This document shows, piece by piece, positions 8,872 to 17,394 of a stretch of DNA of 64,000 nt. A program made the translations under genes and the position numbers. Source of the stretch: Actinoplanes auranticolor (GTDB lineage: Bacteria; Actinomycetota; Actinomycetes; Mycobacteriales; Micromonosporaceae); NCBI RefSeq assembly GCF_018332655.1, contig NZ_BOQL01000034.1:1-64000 (forward strand). The letters are read 5' to 3'. The notes under the pieces were generated by a model that was not told the DNA's origin, made no database searches, and was given only the letters and a program-made list of their open reading frames with translations. Numbering within the stretch: position 1 is the stretch's first letter; each line of letters starts with the position of its first letter.

Positions 8872-10127
8872 CAGCGTTCCCCGCGGGCGTACGCGCGGGC
8901 GGCGGCCATCCGCTCCACCGTGGACGGGTGCGAGGCGAACATGACGTACTCCCAGGTCGGCGGGTCGGGGTCGGAGAGGTTCACGGAGCCGAGCCGGCGT
9001 TGCATCGCCTCGAACGTCGCCGCGTCGCCGGTCAGCTCGAGAGCGTGCGCGTCGGCCCGGGCCTCGATGCGCCGCGAGATCAGCGCCTGGGCGGGCCCGC
9101 CCACCAGCCCGGCCAGGCTCACCAGGGCCAGCAACAAGGCGATCGTGCGCGGCTCGCCCATCGACTCCGTGCCGGCCAGCCGCAGCAGCCAGCCCAGCGA
9201 GCCGAGCAGATACAGCGCGATCACCGCCGCCGCGGCGCCCAGCGCGCCGATGATCGTGCCGGTCAGCACGTCGCCGCGCTCGGCGTGGCCCAGCTCGTGG
9301 GCGGTCACCGAGACGACCTCTTCGGGCGTGGCCTCGGTGAGCATCGTGTCGTAGACGACGATCCGCCGGGTCGGCCCGAAGCCCGACACGTACGCGTTCA
9401 CCGCGCGGGTGCGGCGGGAGGCGTCGGCGACCAGGACATCGCGCACCGGCACGCCGTCGCGGGCGGCCAGGCTCATCAGCTCGGTGCGCAGCGGCCCCTG
9501 GGCCATCGGGGTGAACTTGTTGAAGATGGGCTCGACCAGCACCGGCAGCACGAAGGACAGGAGCACCACCAGCGCCGCCGCGCCGGCCGCCCCGAACGCC
9601 CACCACCAGCGCGGGGCGAGCCGGGTCACGGTGAAGAAACCGAGCAGGGCCAGCCCGCCGATGACCGCGCCGACCGCATAGGACTTGGCCAGGTCGACGG
9701 CCCACGGGCCCCAGGTCTGGGTGGAGATGCCGTAGCGGACCACGACGGTGTGCCGCCAGGCCGCGAACGGCAGGGTGAGCACCTCCACCACGAGCACGAT
9801 CACGAGACCGCCGAGGACGGCCTGGGCGATCCAGTGGTCACCGAACGGGCGCCCGGCCAGCGACACCAGGCGCGCGCCCAGCGGCGTGAGCCCGAGCACG
9901 AGCGCCGCCAGGATGCTGACCGCCATGGCGCCGTACGAGCCCGGGCGCAGGTCGGCGTGGAAGGCGCGGGCCCGCTGCACCTGGTCGCCGGGCAGGCCGC
10001 GCAGGGCGTCGAGCTGGTCGGCCCGGGGCGCCGGCGGCCGGTGCCACGGAATGACCACCGCCGCGTACGCGATCAGCGCCACGACGAGCACACCGAGCGC
10101 GCACGCCGCCCAGAGCCGGGGAGTCAT
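8871..10127 (-). CDS. M48-family (Ste24/HtpX-like) membrane metalloprotease
   Basis: The protein has 418 residues. Several membrane segments at about residues 5-210 precede a zinc-protease domain with HELGH in VSVTAHELGHAERGD near residue 276 and a downstream zinc-ligand region around SRRIEARADAHALEL. This is the CAAX prenyl protease-1/Ste24 layout, usually membrane quality control or peptide cleavage in bacteria. The substrate is unknown. It is translationally coupled to the PimB'-like gene. The ATG at 10127 is the first with family similarity. Confidence 0.88.
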   Translation of the reverse strand: MTPRLWAACALGVLVVALIAYAAVVIPWHRPPAPRADQLDALRGLPGDQVQRARAFHADLRPGSYGAMAVSILAALVLGLTPLGARLVSLAGRPFGDHWIAQAVLGGLVIVLVVEVLTLPFAAWRHTVVVRYGISTQTWGPWAVDLAKSYAVGAVIGGLALLGFFTVTRLAPRWWWAFGAAGAAALVVLLSFVLPVLVEPIFNKFTPMAQGPLRTELMSLAARDGVPVRDVLVADASRRTRAVNAYVSGFGPTRRIVVYDTMLTEATPEEVVSVTAHELGHAERGDVLTGTIIGALGAAAAVIALYLLGSLGWLLRLAGTESMGEPRTIALLLALVSLAGLVGGPAQALISRRIEARADAHALELTGDAATFEAMQRRLGSVNLSDPDPPTWEYVMFASHPSTVERMAAARAYARGER

Positions 10128-10148
10128 CGGGCCATCCTAGAGAGCTGA

Positions 10149-10373
10149 TCACGCCACGTGGCGGCGGCGCGGAAAGAGCGGGACGGAGACCGGCGGATCC
10201 GGGGTCTCCAGCAGCTCCACCTCGAAGCCGGCCAGCTCGAACGTCTCGATCGCCCGCAACTCGCCGGGGGTCAGGTCGGCGATGCCGTCGGGAGTGTCGT
10301 ACAACGTGCTGACCAGGCATCCGTTGCATTCATCGGTCCGCTCGGCGCAGCGCCCGCAGTCGATGATCATCAT
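10149..10373 (-). CDS. Small conserved Cys-motif protein (74 aa)
   Basis: This acidic protein has two CxxC-type pairs at its N-terminus (DCGRCAERTDECNGCLV), followed by a helix (LTPGELRAIETFELAGF) and a short basic tail. I recall similar 70-residue proteins in many actinobacteria, without a function. The four Cys could hold zinc or an iron-sulfur cluster. Its transcript probably starts near 10445 from a promoter of the RecA-NDp (DNA-damage) type at 10452-10474, leaving a leader of about 70 nt. Two tandem ATG codons are possible starts. It may be co-transcribed with the protease gene 21 nt downstream. Confidence 0.75.
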   Translation of the reverse strand: MMIIDCGRCAERTDECNGCLVSTLYDTPDGIADLTPGELRAIETFELAGFEVELLETPDPPVSVPLFPRRRHVA

Positions 10374-10451
10374 TTCCTCCGCATCGTGGGGGGTGCGGCC
10401 CGCGCAGGGGGAAGTAGAGCTGTCGCGGACCGACCACCATCGGTGACAGTC

Positions 10452-10474
10452 ACGCTAAGGAAGGGGTATGACAA
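10452..10474 (-). promoter_or_regulatory. RecA-NDp/PafBC-type promoter before the small Cys protein
   Basis: On the minus strand TTGTCATAC is followed by exactly 8 nt and TAGCGT. This fits the mycobacterial LexA-independent DNA-damage promoter layout TTGTCRGTG-N8-TANNNT, except for the last three bases of the first box. The same TTTGTCATACCCC string recurs before the nuclease gene at 12200-12212. Confidence 0.55.
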
Positions 10475-10477
10475 AAA

Positions 10478-12127
10478 TCAGGTGCGGGCGAGCCGGCGCA
10501 GAAGTGAGTCGGCTCCCATCGGGTACGCGCCGTGCCGGCGTACCCCGTCGGCGACCTCGCGGTCCGACGAGATGACTACCAGCGGCCGGCCAGCCGGCTC
10601 GGCCCGCACGAGCTGGCGGATGAGCTCGTCGGCGGTGTCGCCCTTGTGCGAGAAGAGCACGCGGACACCGCGCGGGGCCGGCGGCAGCCCGTGCACCCGC
10701 TCGGCGCCGTCGAAGACGACCGTGACCTCGTCGCCGGTCTGCGCGGCGATCCCGCCGAGCCCGGTGATCAGGCGCTTGCGCTGCTGCTCGAGCGACATCT
10801 CGGCGAAGCCGCGCTTGGTGACGTTGTAGCCGTCCACGATCAGGTGCGCCCGGGGCAGCGCCAGCAGCTGATCCAGCCGGCCGGGGTCGTCGGTGTCCTG
10901 GGCGCGCGGGCGGGACCGTTCCAGCGCACCGGGCCGGTCCGCCGCGGTGTCCGCCACGAAGTCGGCCGGGAGCTTGTCGGTCGGGCCCAGGGCCAGCTCA
11001 CGCCGCAGCCCGGACGCCGCCTGCCCGATCGTCTCGAGCAGCAGCCAGAGGCGGGTCTCGTCGGCGGCCCGGGCGTCCTTGGCGCTCTGCTTGCCGGAGG
11101 CAGCCGCCGCCTCGGCCTCGGCGAGCCGGGTCTTCAGCCGCCGTACCTCGGCCTCGTGATCGGCCGTCACCTTGGCCTGCCGGCCCTTCTCGGTGGCCAG
11201 CAGGTCGGCGGCCCGCTTGTGGGCCGCCTGGGTCTCGCGCAGCGCGCGGGAGGTGGAACGGGCCTCCTCGCGCAGCTGGCCGAGCTCCTCACGGACCCGG
11301 GCCAGCTCGTCGCGCAGCTTGTCGGCCTCGACCTTGGCGACCGCCCGGTCGTGCTCGGCGCGGGCGGCGCGCAGCTCGGCGTCGCGGATCTGGCCGGCGA
11401 TGGCGGCGACGTCGGCCTCGGCGCGGACCGACTCCCCGGCGGCCTCGATCAGCTCGCGCCAGCCCTCCGGCCTGGCCAGATAGGCCAGGGCGGCGACCTC
11501 GACGGGGTCGGCGGCGGCGGGCGCCATCCCGCCGGCCACGGCAGCGCCCAGGTCGCCGGCGTCGGTGACGATGCGGCCGCTGATCCGCTGCCGGAACAGC
11601 GGGTCGGCGGCGAGCTGGGCGGCGATGGCGGGCCCGCCGAGGCGGGCCCGGCGGTTCGGGGCGAAACGGGCGACCCGGCGCAGCGGTACGGGCGTCTCGT
11701 CGGCCGGCAGCCCGGTCAGCGCGGCCGCGGCGAGCACGGTGATCCGCTGCCGGACGGCCTCGGGCAGGGTGGGCTCAGGTCCGTGATCCTCGTCCGACCC
11801 GTCGGCGGAACCGGGCTCGGCATCACACCCGGCGGCCGGCTCGCGTCCCGCGGCAGCGCCGAGGTCAGCGCCCAGGTCGTGATCGACGTCGCCGGCGACG
11901 CCCGGGCCGGCATCAGCGCCCGGGCCGAGGTCCGCACCCGGGGCAAGGTCCGCGGACGGGTCGAGGCCCTGGTCAGAGACGTGGGAAGCGTCGGCGCCGG
12001 CCGCGTCGGACACGTCCGGGCCGCGGCTGTGCCCGGCGCCGTCGTCGCCGGCCGCGTCCGGAGCACCGTCAGTCCCACGAGCCGCCTCCTCGAAGGGGCG
12101 GTCGTCGAACGGCGGCGGCGCGGACAT
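10478..12127 (-). CDS. NYN-domain (YacP-like) putative RNA-binding/ribonuclease protein
   Basis: The protein has 549 residues. Residues 1-110 are Asp/Gly/Ala-rich and disordered. An Ala-rich helical segment follows, with a long coiled coil at about 253-352. The NYN/PIN-like domain at about 425-549 shows AHLIVDGYNVTK, VTVVFDGAE and ISSDREVADG, whose acidic residues form the metal site of the fold. Activity is presumably on RNA. The ATG at 12127 has a good ribosome site, GGGAGA, 8 nt upstream. A longer frame reaching 12790 overlaps the divergent nuclease gene and was rejected. Confidence 0.85.
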   Translation of the reverse strand: MSAPPPFDDRPFEEAARGTDGAPDAAGDDGAGHSRGPDVSDAAGADASHVSDQGLDPSADLAPGADLGPGADAGPGVAGDVDHDLGADLGAAAGREPAAGCDAEPGSADGSDEDHGPEPTLPEAVRQRITVLAAAALTGLPADETPVPLRRVARFAPNRRARLGGPAIAAQLAADPLFRQRISGRIVTDAGDLGAAVAGGMAPAAADPVEVAALAYLARPEGWRELIEAAGESVRAEADVAAIAGQIRDAELRAARAEHDRAVAKVEADKLRDELARVREELGQLREEARSTSRALRETQAAHKRAADLLATEKGRQAKVTADHEAEVRRLKTRLAEAEAAAASGKQSAKDARAADETRLWLLLETIGQAASGLRRELALGPTDKLPADFVADTAADRPGALERSRPRAQDTDDPGRLDQLLALPRAHLIVDGYNVTKRGFAEMSLEQQRKRLITGLGGIAAQTGDEVTVVFDGAERVHGLPPAPRGVRVLFSHKGDTADELIRQLVRAEPAGRPLVVISSDREVADGVRRHGAYPMGADSLLRRLART

Positions 12128-12200
12128 TTCTCTATTCTCCCACCGTGGGCAGCGGAAAAGCTTGCGGTAGCAAGTGATCTTTTCCCGCCGCGGCCGGAGT

Positions 12201-12223
12201 TTGTCATACCCCCTCTCTAAATT
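12201..12223 (+). promoter_or_regulatory. RecA-NDp/PafBC-type promoter of the DEDDh/GIY-YIG nuclease
   Basis: TTGTCATAC, 8 nt, then TAAATT. The box TAAATT ends 7 nt before GTG 12231, so the mRNA is probably leaderless. The layout matches LexA-independent DNA-damage promoters of actinobacteria, and the downstream gene is a DNA-repair-type nuclease. Confidence 0.6.
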
Positions 12224-12230
12224 GCCCGTC

Positions 12231-14030
12231 GTGGCACAACCGGCATACGTGCAGGGCACTCTGGACACCCTCCTGAGCGCCGACGGCTCCGTCGATCCGG
12301 CGGCGCTGTCCCTGCGGGACACGACCTTCGTCGTGCTCGACCTGGAGACGACCGGCGGGGCGCCGGACGGCGGCGGCATCACCGAGATCGGCGCGGTCAA
12401 GGTGCGCGCCGGCGAGGAGCTGGGCGTGCTCGGCACCCTGGTCAACCCCGGTGAGCGCATCCCGCCGTTCATCACCGTGCTGACCGGCATCACCGAGGCG
12501 ATGCTGGCCCCGGCGCCGCCGATCGAGGCGGTGCTGCCGAGCCTGCTGGAGTTCCTGCGCGGGGCCGTCCTGGTCGCGCACAACGCGCCGTACGACGTCG
12601 GTTTCCTCAAGGCCGCCTGCGCCCGGCACGGGCACCCCTGGCCGCAGGTGCGGGTGCTCGACACCGCGGCGCTGGCCCGCCGGGCCCTGACCAAGGACGA
12701 GGTGCCCAACCGCAAGCTCGGCACCCTCGCCCAGTTCTTCCGGGCCGCCGTCCAGCCCACCCACCGGGCCCTGGACGACGCCCGGGCCACGGTCGACGTG
12801 CTGCACGGGCTGATCGAGCGGCTGGGCAGCTACAAGGTGCACACCCTGGGTGACGCCATCGAGTTCGCCAAGGCGGTCACCCCGACCCAGCGGCGCCAGC
12901 GGCACCTCGCCGACGGCCTGCCGCACGTCCCGGGGGTCTACGTCTTCCGCGCCGCCGACGAGCGCCCGCTCTACGTCGGCACCTCGGTCGACATCGCGAC
13001 CCGGGTGCGCAGCTACTTCACGGCCAGTGAGAAGCGGGCCCGGATGTCGGAGATGATCGGCGCGGCGGTCCGGGTGGAGGCGGTGGAGTGCGCCCACTCG
13101 CTGGAGGCCGAGGTGCGCGAGCTGCGGCTCATCGCGGCCCACGCGCCGCCGTACAACCGCAGGTCGAAGTATCCCGAGCGGGTCGTCTGGCTGAAGCTGA
13201 CCGCGGAGGCGTACCCCCGCCTGTCCGTGGTCCGGTCGCTGGCCGACGACGACGCGGCCTATCTCGGCCCGTTCTCCTCGCGCCGCACCGCCGAGCTGGC
13301 CGCCGCCGGGGTCTACGACGCCGTGCCGCTGCGCCAGTGCACCCACAAGCTCTCGGTCAAGACCCGCACGCCGGCCTGCGCGCTGGCCGAGCTGGGCCGG
13401 TGCCCGGCACCCTGCGAGCACGAGATCACCCCGGAGGAGTACGCCCACCGAGCCGCCCTGCCGTTCCGCACGGCCACCTACGGCGACCCGCAGCCGCTGG
13501 TGGACGCCCTGCTGGCCCGCATCGAGGCGCTGTCCGACCGGCAGCGCTACGAGGAGGCGGCGGTGATCAGATCCCGGCTCGTGGCGCTGTTGCGCGCCAC
13601 CGTCCGGATGCAACGCCTCGGCGCGCTCACCGGTATCAGCGAGCTGGTGGCGGCCCGGCGCAACGACGCGTACGGGTGGGAGATCGTCGTGGTCCGGCAC
13701 GGCCGGCTCGCCGCCGCGGCGACCTCACCGCCCCGGCTGCATCCCCGGCCGACCCTGGACATGGCCCGCGCCACCGCCGAGACGGTCCTGACAGGACCGG
13801 GTCCGGTTCCGGCCGCCTCCGCCGAGGAGACCGAGCGGATTCTCGCCTGGCTGGAACGCCCCGACACCCGGCTGGTGGAAACTTCTGGCGACTGGGTGTC
13901 ACCGGCGCGTGGCGCTGCGCGCTTCACTACGCTGCTCACCAGGGCGGAAGCCGCGGCGTCGAGAAGAGACTCGTCCGTTCGCTCATCGGTAACTGACCGT
14001 TCGGATGACGCTCGCTCGCTTAGGCTGTAA
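12231..14030 (+). CDS. DEDDh exonuclease fused to GIY-YIG (UvrC/Cho-like) endonuclease
   Basis: The protein has 599 residues. A DnaQ-like 3'-5' exonuclease occupies about 30-195, with Exo I LDLETTG (33), Exo II HNAPYDVGFL (117) and Exo III HRALDDARATVDVL (178). A GIY-YIG nuclease follows at about 230-320 (VPGVYVFR, LYVGTS), then a Cys-containing region (RTPACALAELGRCPAPC) and a UVR-like helix (RQRYEEAAVIRSRL) near 434. This is the actinobacterial DEDD-exonuclease/UvrC N-terminal fusion (Rv2191-like). It is presumably active in damaged-DNA processing. GTG 12231 was chosen because homology starts there and the -10 box fits. An upstream in-frame GTG at 12174 would place the promoter inside the gene. 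Confidence 0.88.
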   Translation: MAQPAYVQGTLDTLLSADGSVDPAALSLRDTTFVVLDLETTGGAPDGGGITEIGAVKVRAGEELGVLGTLVNPGERIPPFITVLTGITEAMLAPAPPIEAVLPSLLEFLRGAVLVAHNAPYDVGFLKAACARHGHPWPQVRVLDTAALARRALTKDEVPNRKLGTLAQFFRAAVQPTHRALDDARATVDVLHGLIERLGSYKVHTLGDAIEFAKAVTPTQRRQRHLADGLPHVPGVYVFRAADERPLYVGTSVDIATRVRSYFTASEKRARMSEMIGAAVRVEAVECAHSLEAEVRELRLIAAHAPPYNRRSKYPERVVWLKLTAEAYPRLSVVRSLADDDAAYLGPFSSRRTAELAAAGVYDAVPLRQCTHKLSVKTRTPACALAELGRCPAPCEHEITPEEYAHRAALPFRTATYGDPQPLVDALLARIEALSDRQRYEEAAVIRSRLVALLRATVRMQRLGALTGISELVAARRNDAYGWEIVVVRHGRLAAAATSPPRLHPRPTLDMARATAETVLTGPGPVPAASAEETERILAWLERPDTRLVETSGDWVSPARGAARFTTLLTRAEAAASRRDSSVRSSVTDRSDDARSLRL

Positions 14031-14139
14031 GGAACACGGCGCACGAAGCCGTGAAAATCGGTGGGATCCGTGCGTACCGTTCGGGGTAAGTGGAGCGGGC
14101 CGGGCAGATCGTGCGGTAGATCGGTGAGGGGGTGTCCGA

Positions 14140-15933
14140 GTGGACGTCGACGCCGGCCACGGCGCCGCCCTTGGACGTGCCCTGTCTCCAGCACCGACGG
14201 AGATCCCGCTTTCGCGCCGGCTGCGCTCGTTCCTCAGTTTTCAGGGCAACGACGACGACCCCGTCACCACGCTCACCCGCACCCACCGCCACATCCACCC
14301 CTCCGCCGACGCGGGCGTGCTGCGCCGCAGCTACGCCGTCGCGGAGAACATGCACCGGGGCCAGTTCCGCAAGAGCGGCGACCCGTACATCACGCACCCG
14401 CTCGCGGTCGCGCAGATCTGCGCCGAGCTCGGCATGGACACCACGACCCTGGTCGCCGCGCTGCTGCACGACACGGTCGAAGACACCAGCTACACGCTGG
14501 AGACGCTGCACGGCGACTTCGGCCCCGAGGTGACCCACCTGGTCGACGGCGTGACGAAGTTCGACAAGGCGTTCTACGGCAAGGTCGCCGAGGCCGAGAC
14601 GATCCGCAAGATGATCGTGGCCGCCGGCAAGGACGTCCGGGTGCTGGTGATCAAGCTGGCCGACCGCCTGCACAACATGCGTACCCTCGACGCCCGCTCC
14701 CCTGCCTCCCGGGCCCGGATCGCGACCGCGACCCTCGACGTACTGGTCCCGCTCTGCGACCGCCTCGGCATCCAGGCCCTCAAGCGCGACCTCGACGACG
14801 TGGTGCTCTACCACCTGGAGCCGGAGTCCTACGCCCGCATCGACGAGCACGTGAAGAACCGCCCGGGCTGGGCCGAGTACCTCGACGACGTCAAGGCCAA
14901 GGCCCAGGTCGCGCTGCGCCGCTCGCGGGTGGACGCCAAGGTCATGCCCCGCCCCCGGCACTACTACTCGATCTGGAAGGACACCGTCGCCGGCGGCCAT
15001 GCGGTCCCGCTGGACCTGCCCCGCATCGCGGTGATCGTCGACGGGCCCGAGACCGACTGTTACGCGGCGCTCGGCGCGATCCACGGCCAGTGGCGCCCGG
15101 TCGCCGGCCGCTTCAAGGACTTCATCGCCTCCCCGAAGAACAACCTCTACCGCTCGCTGCACACCACGGTGACCGGCCCCGAGGGCCGCCTGGTCGAGGT
15201 GCTGATCCGCACGGTCTCGATGCACCGCTGCGCCGAGTACGGCGTCGCCACCGGCTACCGCTACCCCAAGTCGACCGAGGGCGCCGAGGCCGCGGGCGCC
15301 GACCAGCTGACCTGGCTCAAGCGGGTGCTGGACTGGCAGGAGGACACCACCGACGCCGGGCAGTTCCTCGCCTCGCTGCGCTGCGACCTCGCCGAGGGCC
15401 AGATCCAGGTGTTCGCCCACGGCAACACGTTCGACCTGCCCGCCGGCTCGACCCCGGTCGACCTGGCGTACGAGCTGAGCGCCGACAAGGGCGACGAGAC
15501 GCTGGCCGCGACCATCAACGGCCGGCTGGCCCCGCTGAGCTCGCCCCTGCACGACGGCGACGTGGTGGAGATCTTCACCGAGACCGACGGCCCCGTCGAG
15601 GTGGAACGGGGCACGGCGCCGCGCGGCCCCCGCAAGGAATGGCTCGGCTTCGTGAAGTCGACCCAGGCGCAGATGCAGATCAACCGCTACTTCGCCGAGG
15701 AGAATTCGCCCGGCATCAGCATCGCCGACAAGGTCCGGCTGGGCCGCGCGACGATCGGGCTCACCCTGCGCAAGCACGACCGGGGCCTGGCCAGCGAGGT
15801 CCCGCTGCGCCGGCTGGCCGAGGAGCTCGGCTATCCCGACCTGGAGACCATGCTGGTGGCGGTCACCGAGCGCAATCTGGAGCCCGACCAGGTGGTCGAG
15901 CAGCTCATCGCCCTGGTCGACCACCCCGACTGA
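14140..15933 (+). CDS. RelA/SpoT homolog with HD and TGS domains and altered synthetase site
   Basis: The protein has 597 residues, shorter than full-length Rel (700-800). The HD hydrolase domain at about 45-200 keeps ITHPLAVAQ and LLHDTVEDT. The synthetase-like domain at about 265-385 keeps HYYSIWK, GRFKDFIASP, NLYRSLHTTV and VEVLIRT. Canonical GRPKHYYS is PRPRHYYS here, and DLIGVRV is DLPRIAVIV, losing the usual Arg. A TGS domain follows at about 416-484, while the C-terminal ACT domain is absent. It should hydrolyse (p)ppGpp, and synthesis is doubtful. GTG 14140 follows GAGGGGG. Activity is inferred from motifs only. Confidence 0.83.
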   Translation: MDVDAGHGAALGRALSPAPTEIPLSRRLRSFLSFQGNDDDPVTTLTRTHRHIHPSADAGVLRRSYAVAENMHRGQFRKSGDPYITHPLAVAQICAELGMDTTTLVAALLHDTVEDTSYTLETLHGDFGPEVTHLVDGVTKFDKAFYGKVAEAETIRKMIVAAGKDVRVLVIKLADRLHNMRTLDARSPASRARIATATLDVLVPLCDRLGIQALKRDLDDVVLYHLEPESYARIDEHVKNRPGWAEYLDDVKAKAQVALRRSRVDAKVMPRPRHYYSIWKDTVAGGHAVPLDLPRIAVIVDGPETDCYAALGAIHGQWRPVAGRFKDFIASPKNNLYRSLHTTVTGPEGRLVEVLIRTVSMHRCAEYGVATGYRYPKSTEGAEAAGADQLTWLKRVLDWQEDTTDAGQFLASLRCDLAEGQIQVFAHGNTFDLPAGSTPVDLAYELSADKGDETLAATINGRLAPLSSPLHDGDVVEIFTETDGPVEVERGTAPRGPRKEWLGFVKSTQAQMQINRYFAEENSPGISIADKVRLGRATIGLTLRKHDRGLASEVPLRRLAEELGYPDLETMLVAVTERNLEPDQVVEQLIALVDHPD

Positions 15934-15961
15934 GCCCCGTCGACCACCCCGGCTGAGCCCA
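15916..15961 (+). repeat. Tandem 23-bp duplication across the RSH stop codon
   Basis: Units 15916-15938 and 15939-15961 match at 21 of 23 positions. The first unit contains the last codons and the TGA of the RelA/SpoT homolog. Confidence 0.8.
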
Positions 15962-15987
15962 TCGCGCCCGGCCGATAGCCTGGCGGG

Positions 15988-16503
15988 GTGAATATCCACC
16001 GGCGGTTGCGTGGCGTCGCGTACCAGACGTTCTACCGGCTGCCGCACCCCGTGCGCCGCCGCATCGTCCGCCTGGTCGTCCCGAAGTACCTCGTCGGCGC
16101 CGTCACGATCATCCGCGACTCCGAGGCACCGGAGCCCGGCCGGTTGCTGCTGCTGCGCCAGCCGCCCGGTCGCAGCTGGGGCCTGCCGGCCGGCCTGCTG
16201 AAGAAGGCGGAGGCCCCGGCGGTGGGCGCGGCCCGGGAGCTGTCCGAGGAGTCGGGCGTGGTCATCGCCCCGGAGGACCTGGTCCCGGCGGTGCCGAACG
16301 CGATCGTGCACGCCAAGGGCTGGGTGGACACGATCTTCATGGGCTCGGTGCCGGCGTCGACCACGCCGCTGGTGGTGGACGGCGGGGAGGTCCTGGAGGC
16401 GGGCTGGTTCCCGCTGGACGACCTGCCCCGGCTGACCCCGAACACGGCTATCGTCCTCGGCGTCTACGGCATGGGCCCGCACGCGGCCCACAGCCCGTCA
16501 TGA
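15988..16503 (+). CDS. NUDIX hydrolase
   Basis: The protein has 171 residues. The Nudix box fits GX5EX7REUXEEXGU exactly at residues 69-91: G, then E five residues on, then AARELSEESGV. The N-terminal 35 residues are basic (MNIHRRLRGVAYQTF, RRRIVRLVV) and may contact membrane or nucleic acid. It hydrolyses a nucleoside diphosphate linked to an unknown moiety. TAGCCT at 15976-15981 ends 6 nt before GTG 15988, suggesting a leaderless message. Its stop overlaps the start of the next gene by ATGA, so the two are probably one functional unit. Confidence 0.88.
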   Translation: MNIHRRLRGVAYQTFYRLPHPVRRRIVRLVVPKYLVGAVTIIRDSEAPEPGRLLLLRQPPGRSWGLPAGLLKKAEAPAVGAARELSEESGVVIAPEDLVPAVPNAIVHAKGWVDTIFMGSVPASTTPLVVDGGEVLEAGWFPLDDLPRLTPNTAIVLGVYGMGPHAAHSPS

Positions 16504-17330
16504 CGCCGGCGTTCGCCGCGGTGGTGCTGGCAGCCGGCGAGGGCCAGCGGCTGCGCCCGCTGACCGAGCTGCTGCCCAAGGCCCTCTGCCCGGTCGGCAA
16601 CGTCGCCCTGCTGGACCGGGCGCTGGCCCGGATCGGCGGTCTGGGCCTGAGCGGACCGTCCGAGGTGGCCGTCAACGCCGCGTACCTCGCCGGTCAGGTC
16701 GTCACCCACACCGGCGACCGCGCGCACCTGTCCGTGGAGCCTGACGGCCCGCTGGGCACGTCCGGCGGCCTGGGCCGCCTCCGGGACTGGATCGACGGCC
16801 GGGGCGCGCTGGTCGGCAACGCGGACGCCTACCTGGCGGACCCGCGGCGCGAGCCCGGCAAGGACATCGCGGCGCTGCTGGAGGGCTGGAGCGGCGAGAC
16901 GGTACGGATGCTGACCCGTCCCCTGCCCCCGGGCACGACCGGCGGCTTCAGCGGCCACCGGTTCGCCGGTTTCTCGCTGCTGCCGTGGCGCTACCTCCGC
17001 GACCTCACCGACCAGCCGTCCGACCTGGTCCGTACCGTCTGGCGCCCGGCTGAGGCGGCCGGCGAGCTGGAGCTGGTCACCTACGACGGCGTCTACATCG
17101 ACACCGGCACCCCGGCGGACTATCTGGCGGCGAACCTGCACGCTGCGGCCGGCCTGACCGATCCCACGGCCACGCTGACCGGCCGGGCGAGCGAGTCGGT
17201 GATCGGCGCCCACGCCGAGGTCCACGGCAGCGTCACCCGCTGCGTGATCTGGCCGGGCGCGACGGTACGCGAGGGCGAGTCGCTGCGGGACGTCGTCCGG
17301 GCCGGCAAAGACCTCACCGTCCCCGCCTGA
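16500..17330 (+). CDS. Sugar-nucleotide nucleotidyltransferase (GlmU/RmlA-like)
   Basis: The protein has 276 residues. The N-terminal signature LAAGEGQRLRPLTELLPKAL contains the phosphate loop and the conserved Lys of NDP-sugar pyrophosphorylases. Metal-site sequence GNADAYLAD lies in the middle. The C-terminal part ends with hexapeptide-like turns (SVIGAHAEVHGSVTRCVIWPGA), seemingly a short left-handed beta-helix. It should transfer a nucleotidyl group to a sugar-1-phosphate, but substrate and product are unknown. It overlaps the NUDIX gene by 4 nt, consistent with paired nucleotide-sugar metabolism. Confidence 0.85.
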   Translation: MTPAFAAVVLAAGEGQRLRPLTELLPKALCPVGNVALLDRALARIGGLGLSGPSEVAVNAAYLAGQVVTHTGDRAHLSVEPDGPLGTSGGLGRLRDWIDGRGALVGNADAYLADPRREPGKDIAALLEGWSGETVRMLTRPLPPGTTGGFSGHRFAGFSLLPWRYLRDLTDQPSDLVRTVWRPAEAAGELELVTYDGVYIDTGTPADYLAANLHAAAGLTDPTATLTGRASESVIGAHAEVHGSVTRCVIWPGATVREGESLRDVVRAGKDLTVPA

Positions 17331-17394
17331 CCGCCGGCCGCCCCGTGGATAGCATGAACAGACTCATCCGCCTCACCGCCGAGGAGACGACAGC

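Noticed and set aside
14035..14053. Hairpin CACGGC-N7-GCCGTG between the nuclease and RSH genes as a terminator
   Set aside because: The stem is only 6 bp with a short A run and no T tract. It was left out as too weak.
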